Shown piece after piece: positions 49,644 through 58,352 of a stretch of 58,885 nucleotides of DNA. The stretch's first letter is position 1, and each line of letters opens with the position of its first letter. The notes under the pieces are model-generated. The model was not told where the DNA came from. It was given only the letters and a program-made list of their open reading frames with translations, and ran no database searches. Origin of the DNA: Labilithrix sp. (GTDB taxonomy: Bacteria > Myxococcota_A > Polyangia > Polyangiales > Polyangiaceae); assembly GCA_019637105.1 (NCBI GenBank), contig JAHBWF010000032.1, positions 1 through 58,885 on the forward strand, given 5' to 3'. A program made the translations under genes and the position numbers.

Positions 49644-50366
49644 TCACTGCTTGGTGTAGCTGCCCTTCAGGCTCCCGCTGTCGCTCGCCTCGGCCGAGAT
49701 CCGAGCGTGGATCGCGTTCGGCCCCGTCGCTCCGGCGAGCGCGAGCGTGGCCGCGGGGATGGCGTAGACCACGAGCTCGTACTCGTGCGTCGGCGGCCCG
49801 GCGATCGGACACATGTGCCCGTAGCCGATCTCGCCGCCGAAGCTCCAGTTCGTCTGCTTGGCGCCTCCGCCCGGCGGATCCGGGCTGGCGACCTTCGGGA
49901 CGCCGGCGGCGAGCGACGTCGTCGCCGCGGGGATGTCCCAGATCACCCAGTGGTAGTTGTTGCCGCCGTTCGTGTTCGTCAGATCGCGCATCACGACGGC
50001 GTAGCTCTGCGTCCCGGCCGGCGCGCCGCTCCACGCGACGGGGATCGACGTCCCGGCGCCGTCGCACGAGTGCGCCGCCGGGATGACTCCGCCGGCGGCG
50101 AACGCCGAGCTCGTCAGCGTCATCGCCCCCGTCGCCGCGTCCTCGTCCGTCGCGGCGTCGCCGCCGCCGGCGGCGTCGTCTCCGCCGCCGCTGTCGCGGC
50201 CGGGCGGGGTGCCGGCGTCACCGCCGCCGTCGGTGCTCGGGTTCGACCCCGCGTCGCCGCCGGGGGCGACGGGCGCCGCGTCGTCGTCCGAATCGCAGGC
50301 CGCGCTCGCGACGATCAGCGTCGCCGCGACGAGCGCCACGATGCCACGTGCTCCGGATCTCGTCAT
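49644..50366 (-). CDS. PEBP-family (YbhB/YbcL-like) lipoprotein
   Basis: A 240-aa protein. The ATG at 50366 is chosen because GGAGGTGA precedes it by 5-6 nt; a GTG at 50375 overlaps that Shine-Dalgarno sequence. The lipoprotein signal (VALVAATLIVASAAC) is followed by a 60-residue Gly/Asp linker. The PEBP/Raf-kinase-inhibitor-like domain shows MTLTSSAFAAGGVIPAAHSC, SQSYAVVMRDL-type ligand residues (SYAVVMRDLTN), NNYHWVIWDIPA and the pocket region THEYELVVYAIPA. PEBPs bind small anionic ligands. The role here is unknown. Confidence 0.92.
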   Translation of the reverse strand: MTRSGARGIVALVAATLIVASAACDSDDDAAPVAPGGDAGSNPSTDGGGDAGTPPGRDSGGGDDAAGGGDAATDEDAATGAMTLTSSAFAAGGVIPAAHSCDGAGTSIPVAWSGAPAGTQSYAVVMRDLTNTNGGNNYHWVIWDIPAATTSLAAGVPKVASPDPPGGGAKQTNWSFGGEIGYGHMCPIAGPPTHEYELVVYAIPAATLALAGATGPNAIHARISAEASDSGSLKGSYTKQ

Positions 50367-50545
50367 CGCTGTCACCTCCGGGTCGAAGCTTTACTTCGAA
50401 ACGCGACTCCGTCATCGGTCTTGTGCTCCGCGCGACGGTCGGTCGCTCTTGTCGGCGAATCCCGACGCGCCGCACCCGGACGACGCGCGCCGGGATTCGT
50501 CGTCGGAAATTTTGCCGCGCGAGGAGCGCCGAGTCAGAGTGAATC

Positions 50546-51742
50546 ATGATCGTAGCCCGAGCAGTCGGCGGGCGCGCAGCGTTGATCCTCCTCACGCTGC
50601 TTGCTTGCAACGTCAAATCCACCGAGCCCCCCGCGCTCGCCACCGCCGAGAGGCTCGACGCGCCGCGCGCGGACGTCGCGCCGGCGCCCGCCTCACCCGC
50701 GCCGAGCGCCGCGGAGGCGAGCCCGGCCCCGCCGCCCGGCGTCGAGCGCGTCGTCTTGATCACGCTCGACGGCCTCCGGTGGCAGGAGGTCTTCGCGGGC
50801 AGCGGCGTCGAGGGCGCGGCCGGAGGGCCGCCGCTGATGCCGAACCTCCACCGCCTCGTCGCCGAGAGCGGCACGATCCTCGGCGGGCCCGGGTGCGAGC
50901 ACGACGTCCGCGCGAGCGGCCCGAACTACGTCTCGCTGCCCGGGTACATGGAGCTGTTCGGCGGCCGCCCTCCGGCGGCGTGCAGGAACAACAAGTGCGG
51001 GCAGACCAAGGCCACGACGGTCCTCGACGAGGTCCGCGCGACGAGCAGCGCCGAAGACGTCGCCGTCTTCTCTTCGTGGAGCAAGTACGCCCGCGCCGTC
51101 ACGCGGATCCCCCACTCGTTCGTGGTCTCCTCCGGCGCGAGGACGGCGAACGTCCGGCACCTCGGCGACGACGCCGTGCTCCGCGCGCACCTCGACGAGG
51201 GCGCCGCGCATGCCGGGTTCCCCGGGTGGGGAGACTACCGCCCCGACGAGCACACCGGGCGCGCCGCGCTCCGCTACCTCGAGACCGTCCGCCCGCGGCT
51301 GCTCGTCGTCGGGCTCGGCGACGCCGACGACTACGGGCACCGAGGCGATCCGAAGGGCTACCGCCGCGCGATCGGCGAGGCCGACGCGTTCATCGCGGAC
51401 GTCGACCGCGCGGTCTCCGCGATCGACGCCGGCGGCGAGCGGCGCACGGCGATCGTCGTGACGACGGATCACGGCCGCGAGCGGTCGCTGCGCCACCACG
51501 GCGCCGGCTTCCCCGACTCGGCGCGCGTCTTCGTCGCGGCCTTCGGCGCCGGGATCGCCCGCCGAGGGCCGACCTGCGCCACGTCTCCGCTCCGGCTCGG
51601 CGACGTGGCGGGCGTCGTCCGCGCGCTCCTCCGCGTGGGGACCGACGCGCCCGAGGGCTCGCTCGTCGCCGAGGTCGTGGCGCCTCCGACGAACGACGCC
51701 GCCGGATCGAACGCGCGCATGCTCGCCGGCCCGAGCTTGTGA
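50546..51742 (+). CDS. Alkaline-phosphatase-superfamily lipoprotein
   Basis: A 398-aa protein with a lipoprotein signal (ALILLTLLAC). The fold is alkaline phosphatase/sulfatase-like: VERVVLITLDGLRWQEVFAG (metal Asp), SGPNYVSLPGYMELFGG (probable Ser/Thr nucleophile loop), LVVGLGDADDYGHRGDPKGY (metal Asp and His) and AIVVTTDHGRERSLRHHGAG (metal Asp and His). These four blocks match phosphodiesterase/phosphopentomutase-like enzymes. Being exported, it may release phosphate from nucleotides or phospholipids outside the cell. It is divergent from the PEBP gene. Confidence 0.85.
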   Translation: MIVARAVGGRAALILLTLLACNVKSTEPPALATAERLDAPRADVAPAPASPAPSAAEASPAPPPGVERVVLITLDGLRWQEVFAGSGVEGAAGGPPLMPNLHRLVAESGTILGGPGCEHDVRASGPNYVSLPGYMELFGGRPPAACRNNKCGQTKATTVLDEVRATSSAEDVAVFSSWSKYARAVTRIPHSFVVSSGARTANVRHLGDDAVLRAHLDEGAAHAGFPGWGDYRPDEHTGRAALRYLETVRPRLLVVGLGDADDYGHRGDPKGYRRAIGEADAFIADVDRAVSAIDAGGERRTAIVVTTDHGRERSLRHHGAGFPDSARVFVAAFGAGIARRGPTCATSPLRLGDVAGVVRALLRVGTDAPEGSLVAEVVAPPTNDAAGSNARMLAGPSL

Positions 51743-51749
51743 GCGCGGC

Positions 51750-52511
51750 TCAGGCGGAGACCACGAGGACGCTCTCGGTCACGGGGCGCCCGAGCGCGCG
51801 CCGCGTCGCCTCGCGCGCGGCGCGGTACGCCCGGCGGCCCTCGTGCAGGCGGAACGGACCGGACCGCGGGAGGCCGTCGATCGCGAGGGTGAGCATGCCC
51901 GGGCGCGACGGCAGCTCGTTCTTGGCGCGCCACGGCGATTTCGACGCGATGTGATGGAACAGGACGCGCGGCTCGCTCTCGGGCATCCCCGCGAGGCCGG
52001 GCCGGTCGAGGATCCCGCCGTCGAGGTAGGCGCGACCGCCGATGCGCACGGGGTGGAAGAGCACGGGCACCGCGCACGACGCGCAGATCGCGGGCGCCAC
52101 CTCGCCCGCGTCGAGCACGCGGGTCCTCCGCGTGAGGACGTCGAACACGGAGACGGCGGCGGGCACCCGGCAGGCGTCGAAGGTCTGCGCCGTGAGGAGG
52201 CCGCCGACGCGCTCACGGAAGAGCCGGCCGCGGAGGAGGCCGGCGCCGAGGCCGGGGTCCCAGAAGTCGCGGCGCTCGAGCCGCTCGAGCTCGTCGGCCA
52301 AGCGCGGCGCTTCCACGCCGGCGGCCCACGCCGCGCCGACGAGCGCGCCCGCGCTCGAGCCCGAGACGCGCGCCGGGAGGAAGCCCGCGTCCTCGAGCGC
52401 GGTCAAGAACCCGGTGTGCGCGTAGAACGAGAAGAAGCCGGAGGACATCGTGAGCGCGAAGGGCGCGCGCGCGAGCCAGTCGGCGAGGGTCGTCGTCTCC
52501 TCGAGGGTCAT
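51750..52511 (-). CDS. Patatin-like phospholipase
   Basis: A 253-aa protein from the ATG at 52511. Patatin features are the oxyanion-type Gly region (MSSGFFSFYAHTGFLTALED, with SSGFF in place of the usual GGGxxG), the nucleophile GxSxG (GSSAGALVG, Ser53), and the DGG motif (YLDGGILDRPG, Asp164) completing the Ser-Asp dyad. SCAVPVLFHPVRIGG is typical of the family. It is cytoplasmic as no signal is seen. Substrates may be phospholipids or lipid-like stores. It converges closely on the phosphatase gene. Confidence 0.92.
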   Translation of the reverse strand: MTLEETTTLADWLARAPFALTMSSGFFSFYAHTGFLTALEDAGFLPARVSGSSAGALVGAAWAAGVEAPRLADELERLERRDFWDPGLGAGLLRGRLFRERVGGLLTAQTFDACRVPAAVSVFDVLTRRTRVLDAGEVAPAICASCAVPVLFHPVRIGGRAYLDGGILDRPGLAGMPESEPRVLFHHIASKSPWRAKNELPSRPGMLTLAIDGLPRSGPFRLHEGRRAYRAAREATRRALGRPVTESVLVVSA

Positions 52512-52655
52512 GCGGGGCCATCCTAGCGCGGACGAGCTCGGCCCGCGGGCGCGACGGCGCGCCGTCTCGACGAGGTCGAGCGCGTCCACCCGCGCCGAGG
52601 ACGGCCGCGTGATGCCGCTTTCGGCGCCGAGTACCGGCGGGTATCCTCGGTCCCC

Positions 52656-53405
52656 ATGGCGAACCGCACCTTCGCGGTCGGGGACATCCACGGCGACCTC
52701 GCGGCCTTCGAGAAGACGCTCGCGCGGCTCCCCGAGCTCGACGCCGAGGACACGATGGTCCTCATGGGCGACTACGTCGATCGCGGCGGCGACAGCGCCA
52801 AGGTCGTCGAGTTCGTCCGCCGCGAGCTGCCGCGCCGCGTGCCCGGGAAGCTCGTCTGCCTCCGCGGCAACCACGAGGACGGCTGGCTCCGCGTCGCCTC
52901 CGGCGGATGGCCGGAGTTCGTCATCCCGCTGGCGAACGGCTGCCTCGCCACGCTCCGCTCGTTCCGCGACCAGCCGATCAAGGACAACGAGCTCCCCACG
53001 CGCGAGGAGCTGCTCACGATGCAGCGAGGCGATTTCCTGCCGGCCGACGTCGTCGACTGGATGAACACCCTCCCCCACTTCTACGAGGACGAGCACGCGA
53101 TCTACGTGCACGCGGGCCTCGTGGAGAGGGACGGCCGCTGGCTGCACCCGTCCGAGACCGACAACCCGACGCAGCTCCTCTGGGTGCGCACGATGCGCTT
53201 CTTCCAGGGCTACCGCGGCAAGCGCGTCGTCTGCGGGCACACCGCGACCGAGAACCTCCCGCCCGAGCTGTCGCGCTTCACGCCGGAGGATCCGCTCGAC
53301 ATGTGGGTCGGCGAGGACGTCGTCGTCATCGACACGGGCTGCGGGAAGGGCGGCTTCTTGACGATCCTCGAGCTGCCCGCGCTCAAGACCTACGAGTCGC
53401 GCTGA
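52656..53405 (+). CDS. Serine/threonine-type metallophosphatase
   Basis: A 249-aa calcineurin-like phosphoesterase with all core motifs: FAVGDIHGDLAAFEKTL, MVLMGDYVDRGGDSAKV, CLRGNHEDGWL, IYVHAGLVE and VVCGHTATENLPP. The GDxHG-GDxVDRG-GNHE set builds a two-metal site. It belongs to the PPP-like bacterial group (PrpA/ApaH type), so protein phosphatase or dinucleoside-polyphosphate hydrolase activity is possible. It is an attractive opponent for the kinase at 12.5 kb, but there is no direct evidence. The transporter gene follows 29 nt later. Confidence 0.93.
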   Translation: MANRTFAVGDIHGDLAAFEKTLARLPELDAEDTMVLMGDYVDRGGDSAKVVEFVRRELPRRVPGKLVCLRGNHEDGWLRVASGGWPEFVIPLANGCLATLRSFRDQPIKDNELPTREELLTMQRGDFLPADVVDWMNTLPHFYEDEHAIYVHAGLVERDGRWLHPSETDNPTQLLWVRTMRFFQGYRGKRVVCGHTATENLPPELSRFTPEDPLDMWVGEDVVVIDTGCGKGGFLTILELPALKTYESR

Positions 53406-53434
53406 GCGATCTCCGGCGAGGCCCTCCGACACCG

Positions 53435-54754
53435 ATGAGCGACGACACGACCAACCCGAAGGCCGGCTACCGCGACAACGCGAGGCCTCCGCCGCTCGAG
53501 AAGTTTCCGCCGACCTTCTACTACGCCAACGCGATCGAGCTGTTCGAGCGCATGGCGCACTACGGCTTCTACATCGGCCTCGCGCTCTACCTGAGCACGG
53601 TCGTCGGGATGAGCGACATCGAGGTGGGGATGACGCTCGGCAACTTCCGCTTCGTCGGCTCGCTCGCGCCGATCCCCTGCGGCGCGATCGCCGACCGGAT
53701 CTCGTTCAAGCGCTCGCTGATCATCGCCTTCTCCGGCTACGCGGCGGCCTACGCGACGATCCTCTTTTTGCCCCACAAGGGCTTCGTCGTCGCCGCGCTG
53801 ATGGTCGCCGCCGTCTCCGGCGGCTTCATGAAGCCGGTCATCACGGGCACCGTCGTCCGGACGAGCCCGCCGGGGCGCCAGACCGAGGGCTTCGCCGTGT
53901 TCTACCGGATGGTGAACGGCGGCAGCGTCGTCGGCAAGACGATCGCCTACTTCGTCCGCTGGCTGGTCGGCATCCGCTTCGTCGCGACGACGTCCGTGAT
54001 CGCGAGCCTCGCCTCGCTCGGCATCGCCGCCTTCCTCTACGACGAGCCGGCCGACACGGCGGCGAAGGCGGACGCCGGCGCCAAGAAAGACGCCGGCGCC
54101 AAGAAGGACGAGGGCCCGGCCTTCGGCGACGTGCTCCGCGGCTACTGGGACGCGCTGAAGAACCCGAGGTTCACCGCGTTCCTGCTCATCTTCGCGGGCT
54201 ACTACTTCATGATCGAGCAGTTTTACATGACGTTCCCGCAGTACATGACGCGGCACATCGACAAGGACGCGCCGCTCGAGATCATCACGCTGATCAACCC
54301 GGCGACGATCGCGCTCGGGCAGGGCGTCGTCACCGGGATCATGAAGCGCTTCTCGCCCGTCACCACGATGATCCTCGGCGTCCTCATCGGCTCGCTCTCG
54401 ATGCTCACGATGGGCCTCTGGCCGACGATCGCGGGCGCGTGCCTCTCTGGCGCGATCTTCGCCGTCGCCGAGATGACCTTCAGCCCGCGCTTCTACGACT
54501 TCATCGGGAGCTTCGCGCCGAAGGGGAAGGCCGGCATGTACATGGGCCTCGCGTTCGTCCCGAGCGCGATCGGCGCGTGGATCGGCGGGCAGGTCTCCGG
54601 CCCGCTCATCAAGGAGTACCTCCCGAAGGAGGGCCCGCGGAACCCGCTGCTCATCTGGTCCATCTACGCCGGCCTCGGCCTCGTCTGCGCGGCCGGGATG
54701 CTCGTCTACCGGCAAGTCACGCTGCGCCCCGCCGCGACGACGCCGAAGGACTGA
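53435..54754 (+). CDS. POT/MFS-like peptide transporter
   Basis: A 439-aa membrane protein from the ATG at 53435, with about 12 helices. After a cytoplasmic start comes YYANAIELFERMAHYGFYIG, which matches the proton-dependent oligopeptide transporter motif ExxERxxYYG. Other MFS features are DRISFKRSLIIAFSGYAAAY and GFMKPVITGTVVRTSPPGRQ. A short Lys/Ala/Asp loop (AKADAGAKKDAGAKKDEG) joins the halves. Co-transcription with the phosphatase is likely (29-nt gap). Di- or tripeptide uptake would suit a bacterium that digests prey proteins; this is inference. Confidence 0.9.
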   Translation: MSDDTTNPKAGYRDNARPPPLEKFPPTFYYANAIELFERMAHYGFYIGLALYLSTVVGMSDIEVGMTLGNFRFVGSLAPIPCGAIADRISFKRSLIIAFSGYAAAYATILFLPHKGFVVAALMVAAVSGGFMKPVITGTVVRTSPPGRQTEGFAVFYRMVNGGSVVGKTIAYFVRWLVGIRFVATTSVIASLASLGIAAFLYDEPADTAAKADAGAKKDAGAKKDEGPAFGDVLRGYWDALKNPRFTAFLLIFAGYYFMIEQFYMTFPQYMTRHIDKDAPLEIITLINPATIALGQGVVTGIMKRFSPVTTMILGVLIGSLSMLTMGLWPTIAGACLSGAIFAVAEMTFSPRFYDFIGSFAPKGKAGMYMGLAFVPSAIGAWIGGQVSGPLIKEYLPKEGPRNPLLIWSIYAGLGLVCAAGMLVYRQVTLRPAATTPKD

Positions 54755-54890
54755 ACCCGACGCGGAGGAGCGCGCCCGAACGCGCGGCGCGGCGCGCGGC
54801 TCTCCCCGCGGGCCGCGCCACAAAACGCGCGCGCCGCGCTCACCCCGGAGGAGCGAAGCGCGGCGCGGAGGAGCGCTCGGAGCGAGCGGC

Positions 54891-56279
54891 TTACTTCGGC
54901 GGCTGCGGCTCGACCTTGTCGTCGGAGACGCACGCCGAGAGGTCGAAGAAGAGGAACTCGACCGCCTTCTGCTGGGCGTTGAGGCCGCCCGAGCCGATGG
55001 CGCAACGGTTGATGGACGTCGGCGCGGCGTCGGTCGGGTCGACGACGTGGAGCCCGGTGACGACCGCGCGGCCGCACTGCTCCTCGGGCTCGGTGGCGTT
55101 GCCGTCGTCGCGCAGGATGGGCGTGTTGACGGTGAAGTAGACGGGGTTGCCGTTCGGCGCCGTGATCCACGCGACCGCGGGCTCGTTCACGCCGGTGGCG
55201 CGGATCGCCTCGTCCTCGAGGTTGATCTTGCCGAGGGTCGACGAGGCGCCGATCTCGTGGAGCCACTCGGCGAGCTTCTCGCCCTTCGGGAAGCTCTGGT
55301 TCACGTCGTAGCTGGAGCCGCCCGCCGCCGACGACGCCCACGTCGCGAGCTGCGTGAACTCGGGCGCGGGGGAGTTCTTGAACCACACGTCGTGGTAGTG
55401 GGTCGCGAAGACCTTGCCGCCGGCGTTCAGGTACTCGTACATCGACGCGCGCGCGCCGGGCGTGCTCCCGCCCTTGTTCTCGAGGTGCTCGCTGGCCTCG
55501 CACGAGAGGAGGACCATGTCGTACCGGCGGAGCTGCTCGCTGTCGTTCCAGAAGTCCTGCGCGGGCGTGCCCATGCCGCCGCCGGAGCCCTTGAAGACGT
55601 GGACGTGGCCGCCGTCGTCGTGGCCCATCACGAACTCCTTGTCGTCGATGCCGATGCCGCGGAGGAGGCACTCGAGCGCGTCGTAGCTGCCGCTGGTCAC
55701 GGCGATCTGGGGCATGTTCCCCTCCTCGCCGTTCTTCGGGAGCTTGAGCGTCTTGTCGGCGACCTTGTTCTCCTCGCACTGCTTCGTGACGTCGACGTGC
55801 AGGAGGCGGCGCCACTTGCCGACCTGGATGACGATCGGGACGTCCTTGTCGACCGGCACGTCCTCGAGGACGAACTCGCCCTTGCCGTCGGTGAGCGCGC
55901 TGCGGAGCGGGTTGACGATGACGCTCGCGCACGTCTCGCAGGCGATGCCGTCCGGCTCGACGGTCGAGTCCTTCATCGGCGGGAGGTCCTCGGGGTCGTT
56001 GCCGCCCGGGATGTAGACCATCACGTTGTAGAGGGGGTTCGAGCCGGCCGGGTCGTAGACCTTCCCGCGGAGGGTCGTCGTCTCCCCGCCCCCGCAGTCG
56101 ACGATCTTGCACTCGAGACCCTCGCAGGGCGTCTGGTCGGGCGTGAAGCCCTGGCTGCCCTCGAAGCCGGCGTCGTTCCCACCGGTCGGATCGAACGCGC
56201 TACGCCGCTCCGCGCCACACGCAGCGACGATGGCGGCGGTGATGGCAATCGGAGCGACGACGAGGACTCCCTTACGCAT
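54891..56279 (-). CDS. Large lipoprotein with a carboxypeptidase-regulatory-like and a ThuA/GATase-like region
   Basis: A 462-aa lipoprotein (PIAITAAIVAACGAE; Cys21). Residues about 65-170 resemble a carboxypeptidase-regulatory-like beta sandwich (TTTLRGKVYDPAGSNPLYNV; GKGEFVLEDVPVDKDVPIVI). Residues about 190-400 look like a ThuA/type-1 amidotransferase-like alpha/beta fold: QLRRYDMVLLSCEASEHLEN with a Cys at the end of a strand, ASMYEYLNAGGKVFATHYHD, and AVVTGLHVVDPTDAAP. Catalysis is unproven. It shares its family pattern with many Polyangia surface lipoproteins and is of unknown function. Confidence 0.85.
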   Translation of the reverse strand: MRKGVLVVAPIAITAAIVAACGAERRSAFDPTGGNDAGFEGSQGFTPDQTPCEGLECKIVDCGGGETTTLRGKVYDPAGSNPLYNVMVYIPGGNDPEDLPPMKDSTVEPDGIACETCASVIVNPLRSALTDGKGEFVLEDVPVDKDVPIVIQVGKWRRLLHVDVTKQCEENKVADKTLKLPKNGEEGNMPQIAVTSGSYDALECLLRGIGIDDKEFVMGHDDGGHVHVFKGSGGGMGTPAQDFWNDSEQLRRYDMVLLSCEASEHLENKGGSTPGARASMYEYLNAGGKVFATHYHDVWFKNSPAPEFTQLATWASSAAGGSSYDVNQSFPKGEKLAEWLHEIGASSTLGKINLEDEAIRATGVNEPAVAWITAPNGNPVYFTVNTPILRDDGNATEPEEQCGRAVVTGLHVVDPTDAAPTSINRCAIGSGGLNAQQKAVEFLFFDLSACVSDDKVEPQPPK

Positions 56280-56635
56280 GTGCCTGTCTCCTTACAGAGC
56301 TCGAGAGAGAAAGAAAGTCGCCGGGACGCACCTACCTACATGGCCCGACGAAGGCCCTCGTATTGATGCCTCCATGACCCACGTGCAACATTTTTCTACG
56401 TCTCTTCGACCGGTTCACGGGACGGGCGGGACGTCGGCGCGCGCCGACGACGCGGCCGCGACGGTCCGCCCGGAGCGCGCGGGCGCACCGCCTGCGACGG
56501 GACGCCGTTCGGACCGCCTCGACCGCGAGGGGAGCGCGCGGCAGAGACCGGAGCTTTGTCGCGCAAAGCCGCCGGCTTGGCCATCGGCCGCGGCACTCTT
56601 CCGGCGATCGCGCCCGCCCGTTGTAAGGTCTTTCG
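56280..56635. other. 356-nt divergent intergenic region
   Basis: No gene is supported. Near 56320-56400 the sequence is less GC-rich and probably carries promoters for the lipoprotein (minus). A perfect 18-bp palindrome, CGTCGGCGCGCGCCGACG (56432-56449), sits in the middle and could be an operator or hairpin. CTTTGTCGCGCAAAG (56553-56567) is a second inverted repeat nearer the esterase gene. Confidence 0.45.
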
Positions 56636-57556
56636 ATGGGTCACGGCGACGAGCACGACCGCGGGAGCCGGCGCCGGTTCCTCCTCGGCCTGGCGGCCGG
56701 GCTCGCCGGCGCGTCGGCTCGCCCGCGCGCCGCCAGGGCCGACGGCCCGCCGACGAACGCGTTCGATCCCGAGGCCGACCTCCGCAACCTGAAGCTCGTC
56801 GACGCGACCGAGGCCGGACGGCGGTTCGTCCTCCTCACGCCCCGCTGGCAGAACCCCGACAGCCCGGTCCCGCTGGTCGTCTTCCTCCACGGCCTCGGCG
56901 AGACCGGCGATCCGCGGCTCGGGGCCTACGCGTGGCTCGAGCGGTACGGTCTCGGCAGCGCGTGGCAGCGGCTCAAGCGGGCGCCGATCGAGCGCACGAG
57001 CCGGCGCGGCGAGTGGACCGACGCGCGGCTCGACGAGGTGAACGCCGAGCTCGCCGCGCGCCCGTTCCGCGGCTTCGCGATGGCCTGCCCGCACATGCCG
57101 AAGCCGCGCGGCGCCGCCGACCACGACGCCTACGCCACCTGGATCGAGCGCTCGCTCCTGCCGCGGTGCCGCGCGGAGGCGCACGTCTTCGCCGATCCGG
57201 CGCGCACGTACCTGTGCGGGGTGTCGCTCGGCGGGTACGTCTCGCTCGAGGTGCTCGTCCGCCTGCCGCACGTGTTCGGCGCGTGGGCGGGCCTCCAGAC
57301 GGCGATCGGCACGTGGGCCGCGCCGCGCTACGCGGAGAAGATCGCGCGCTCTCCGGGCAAGCCGATGCTCGTCCTCACGAGCACGCTCGACCACTGGAAG
57401 TCGTCGAGCGAGGCGCTCGTCGCTGCGCTGGACGACAAGAAGGTCGCGAACACCTTCCGCGTCGTGCCCGGGCCTCACGATCAGCCGTGGCTGCGCGAGG
57501 CGGGGACGATCGAGGCGCTCCACTGGCTCGATCGGCGGACCCCCGCGGCGCCCTGA
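56636..57556 (+). CDS. Tat-exported alpha/beta-hydrolase (esterase)
   Basis: A 306-aa protein starting at the ATG at 56636. The N-terminus SRRRFLLGLAAGLAGASARP is a twin-arginine signal (the basic SRRRFLLG motif). The hydrolase domain shows the oxyanion strand PLVVFLHGLGETGDPRLG, the nucleophile CGVSLGGYVS (Ser197) and a terminal His region (VPGPHDQPWL). The family resembles phospholipase/carboxylesterase or PHB-depolymerase-like enzymes. The acid residue is not certain. It is folded before export, hence periplasmic or extracellular. Confidence 0.92.
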   Translation: MGHGDEHDRGSRRRFLLGLAAGLAGASARPRAARADGPPTNAFDPEADLRNLKLVDATEAGRRFVLLTPRWQNPDSPVPLVVFLHGLGETGDPRLGAYAWLERYGLGSAWQRLKRAPIERTSRRGEWTDARLDEVNAELAARPFRGFAMACPHMPKPRGAADHDAYATWIERSLLPRCRAEAHVFADPARTYLCGVSLGGYVSLEVLVRLPHVFGAWAGLQTAIGTWAAPRYAEKIARSPGKPMLVLTSTLDHWKSSSEALVAALDDKKVANTFRVVPGPHDQPWLREAGTIEALHWLDRRTPAAP

Positions 57557-57759
57557 AGCGCCGCCCGCCCGCGCCTCGTCTCGCCGGCCCGCCGGGCCAC
57601 GAAGGGCGGCTCGAGGCCGAACGTCGCCGCTCGGCCCGCGCGTCTCCCGCGCCCGAGCGACGTCCTCCGACGTATTTTTCCGCCCTGCCTCCAACGCCGC
57701 GCGGCGGGGAACTTCGGCCTCGCGGGGCGGTCGACCTCCTGCGTCGCGGAGGTGTCCTC

Positions 57760-58314
57760 ATGGCGGGTGTAAGCGTCGAAGGTGGCGAGGGCGGGCGGCG
57801 ATCGACCGACTCGGAGATCAACATGATCCCGATGATCGATCTGCTGATGGTGACGATCTCGTTCCTCCTCATCACGGCGGTCTGGGTGCAGTCCCAGCGG
57901 CTCGAGGCGGACGTGCAGGTGCCGGGCCCGCCGACCGCGCCGCCTTCCTGCGGCCTCGATTGCAAAGAGGAGGCGCGCCTCCACGTGGAGACGTCGGATC
58001 CGACCAAGTTCGTCCTCGCGTGGAAGGAAGGCCGGACGGTCCTCCGCAGCACCGAGGTCCCGCGCGAGTCGAGGCGGGCGGGCGCCTACCCCGCCCTCGC
58101 CGCCAAGGTCTCCGAGGAGTGGAGAGCGAGCGGGAGCCACCGCGACGCGAGCGACCGCCGCTTCGATCGCGCGGTCGTCCACGCCGCGAACGACATGCCC
58201 TACTCCGAGCTGATCGCGGTGATGGACGCGGTCGCGCACGCGAAGCGCGGCGTCTCGGCCGGGGGCAAGCTCGTCGAGCGGACGGCGTTCGACGTGACGT
58301 TCGCGACCGACTGA
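57760..58314 (+). CDS. ExbD/TolR-family protein (orphan)
   Basis: A 184-aa protein from the ATG at 57760, with GGAGGTG 6 nt upstream. The N-terminal cytoplasmic tail and single membrane helix (INMIPMIDLLMVTISFLLIT) keep the essential Asp27 of ExbD/TolR proton channels. The periplasmic domain carries a CGLDC pair (Cys64, Cys68) not common in ExbD, and a C-terminal ExbD-like region (PYSELIAVMDAVAHAK). ExbD works with ExbB/TolQ to energise outer-membrane machines, and neither gene is adjacent here. An extended upstream reading is rejected. Confidence 0.9.
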   Translation: MAGVSVEGGEGGRRSTDSEINMIPMIDLLMVTISFLLITAVWVQSQRLEADVQVPGPPTAPPSCGLDCKEEARLHVETSDPTKFVLAWKEGRTVLRSTEVPRESRRAGAYPALAAKVSEEWRASGSHRDASDRRFDRAVVHAANDMPYSELIAVMDAVAHAKRGVSAGGKLVERTAFDVTFATD

Positions 58315-58352
58315 GGGCGCGCCGCGAGGGGAGCGCGCGGCGCCTCAGTCGG
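58307..58352. terminator. Strong hairpin containing the stop codons of both convergent genes
   Basis: CCGACTGAGG (58307-58316) pairs perfectly with CCTCAGTCGG (58343-58352). A further 7-bp stem (58320-58326 with 58336-58342) follows after a 3-nt bulge, closing on a 9-nt loop. The TGA of the ExbD gene and that of the GNAT gene lie in opposite arms, so both proteins end ...AD or TD within the stem. It should terminate both transcripts. Confidence 0.6.

Noticed and set aside
54791-54819. Imperfect GC hairpin between the POT transporter and the large lipoprotein gene
   Set aside because: It needs a bulge and lies in sequence where such pairings are common by composition.
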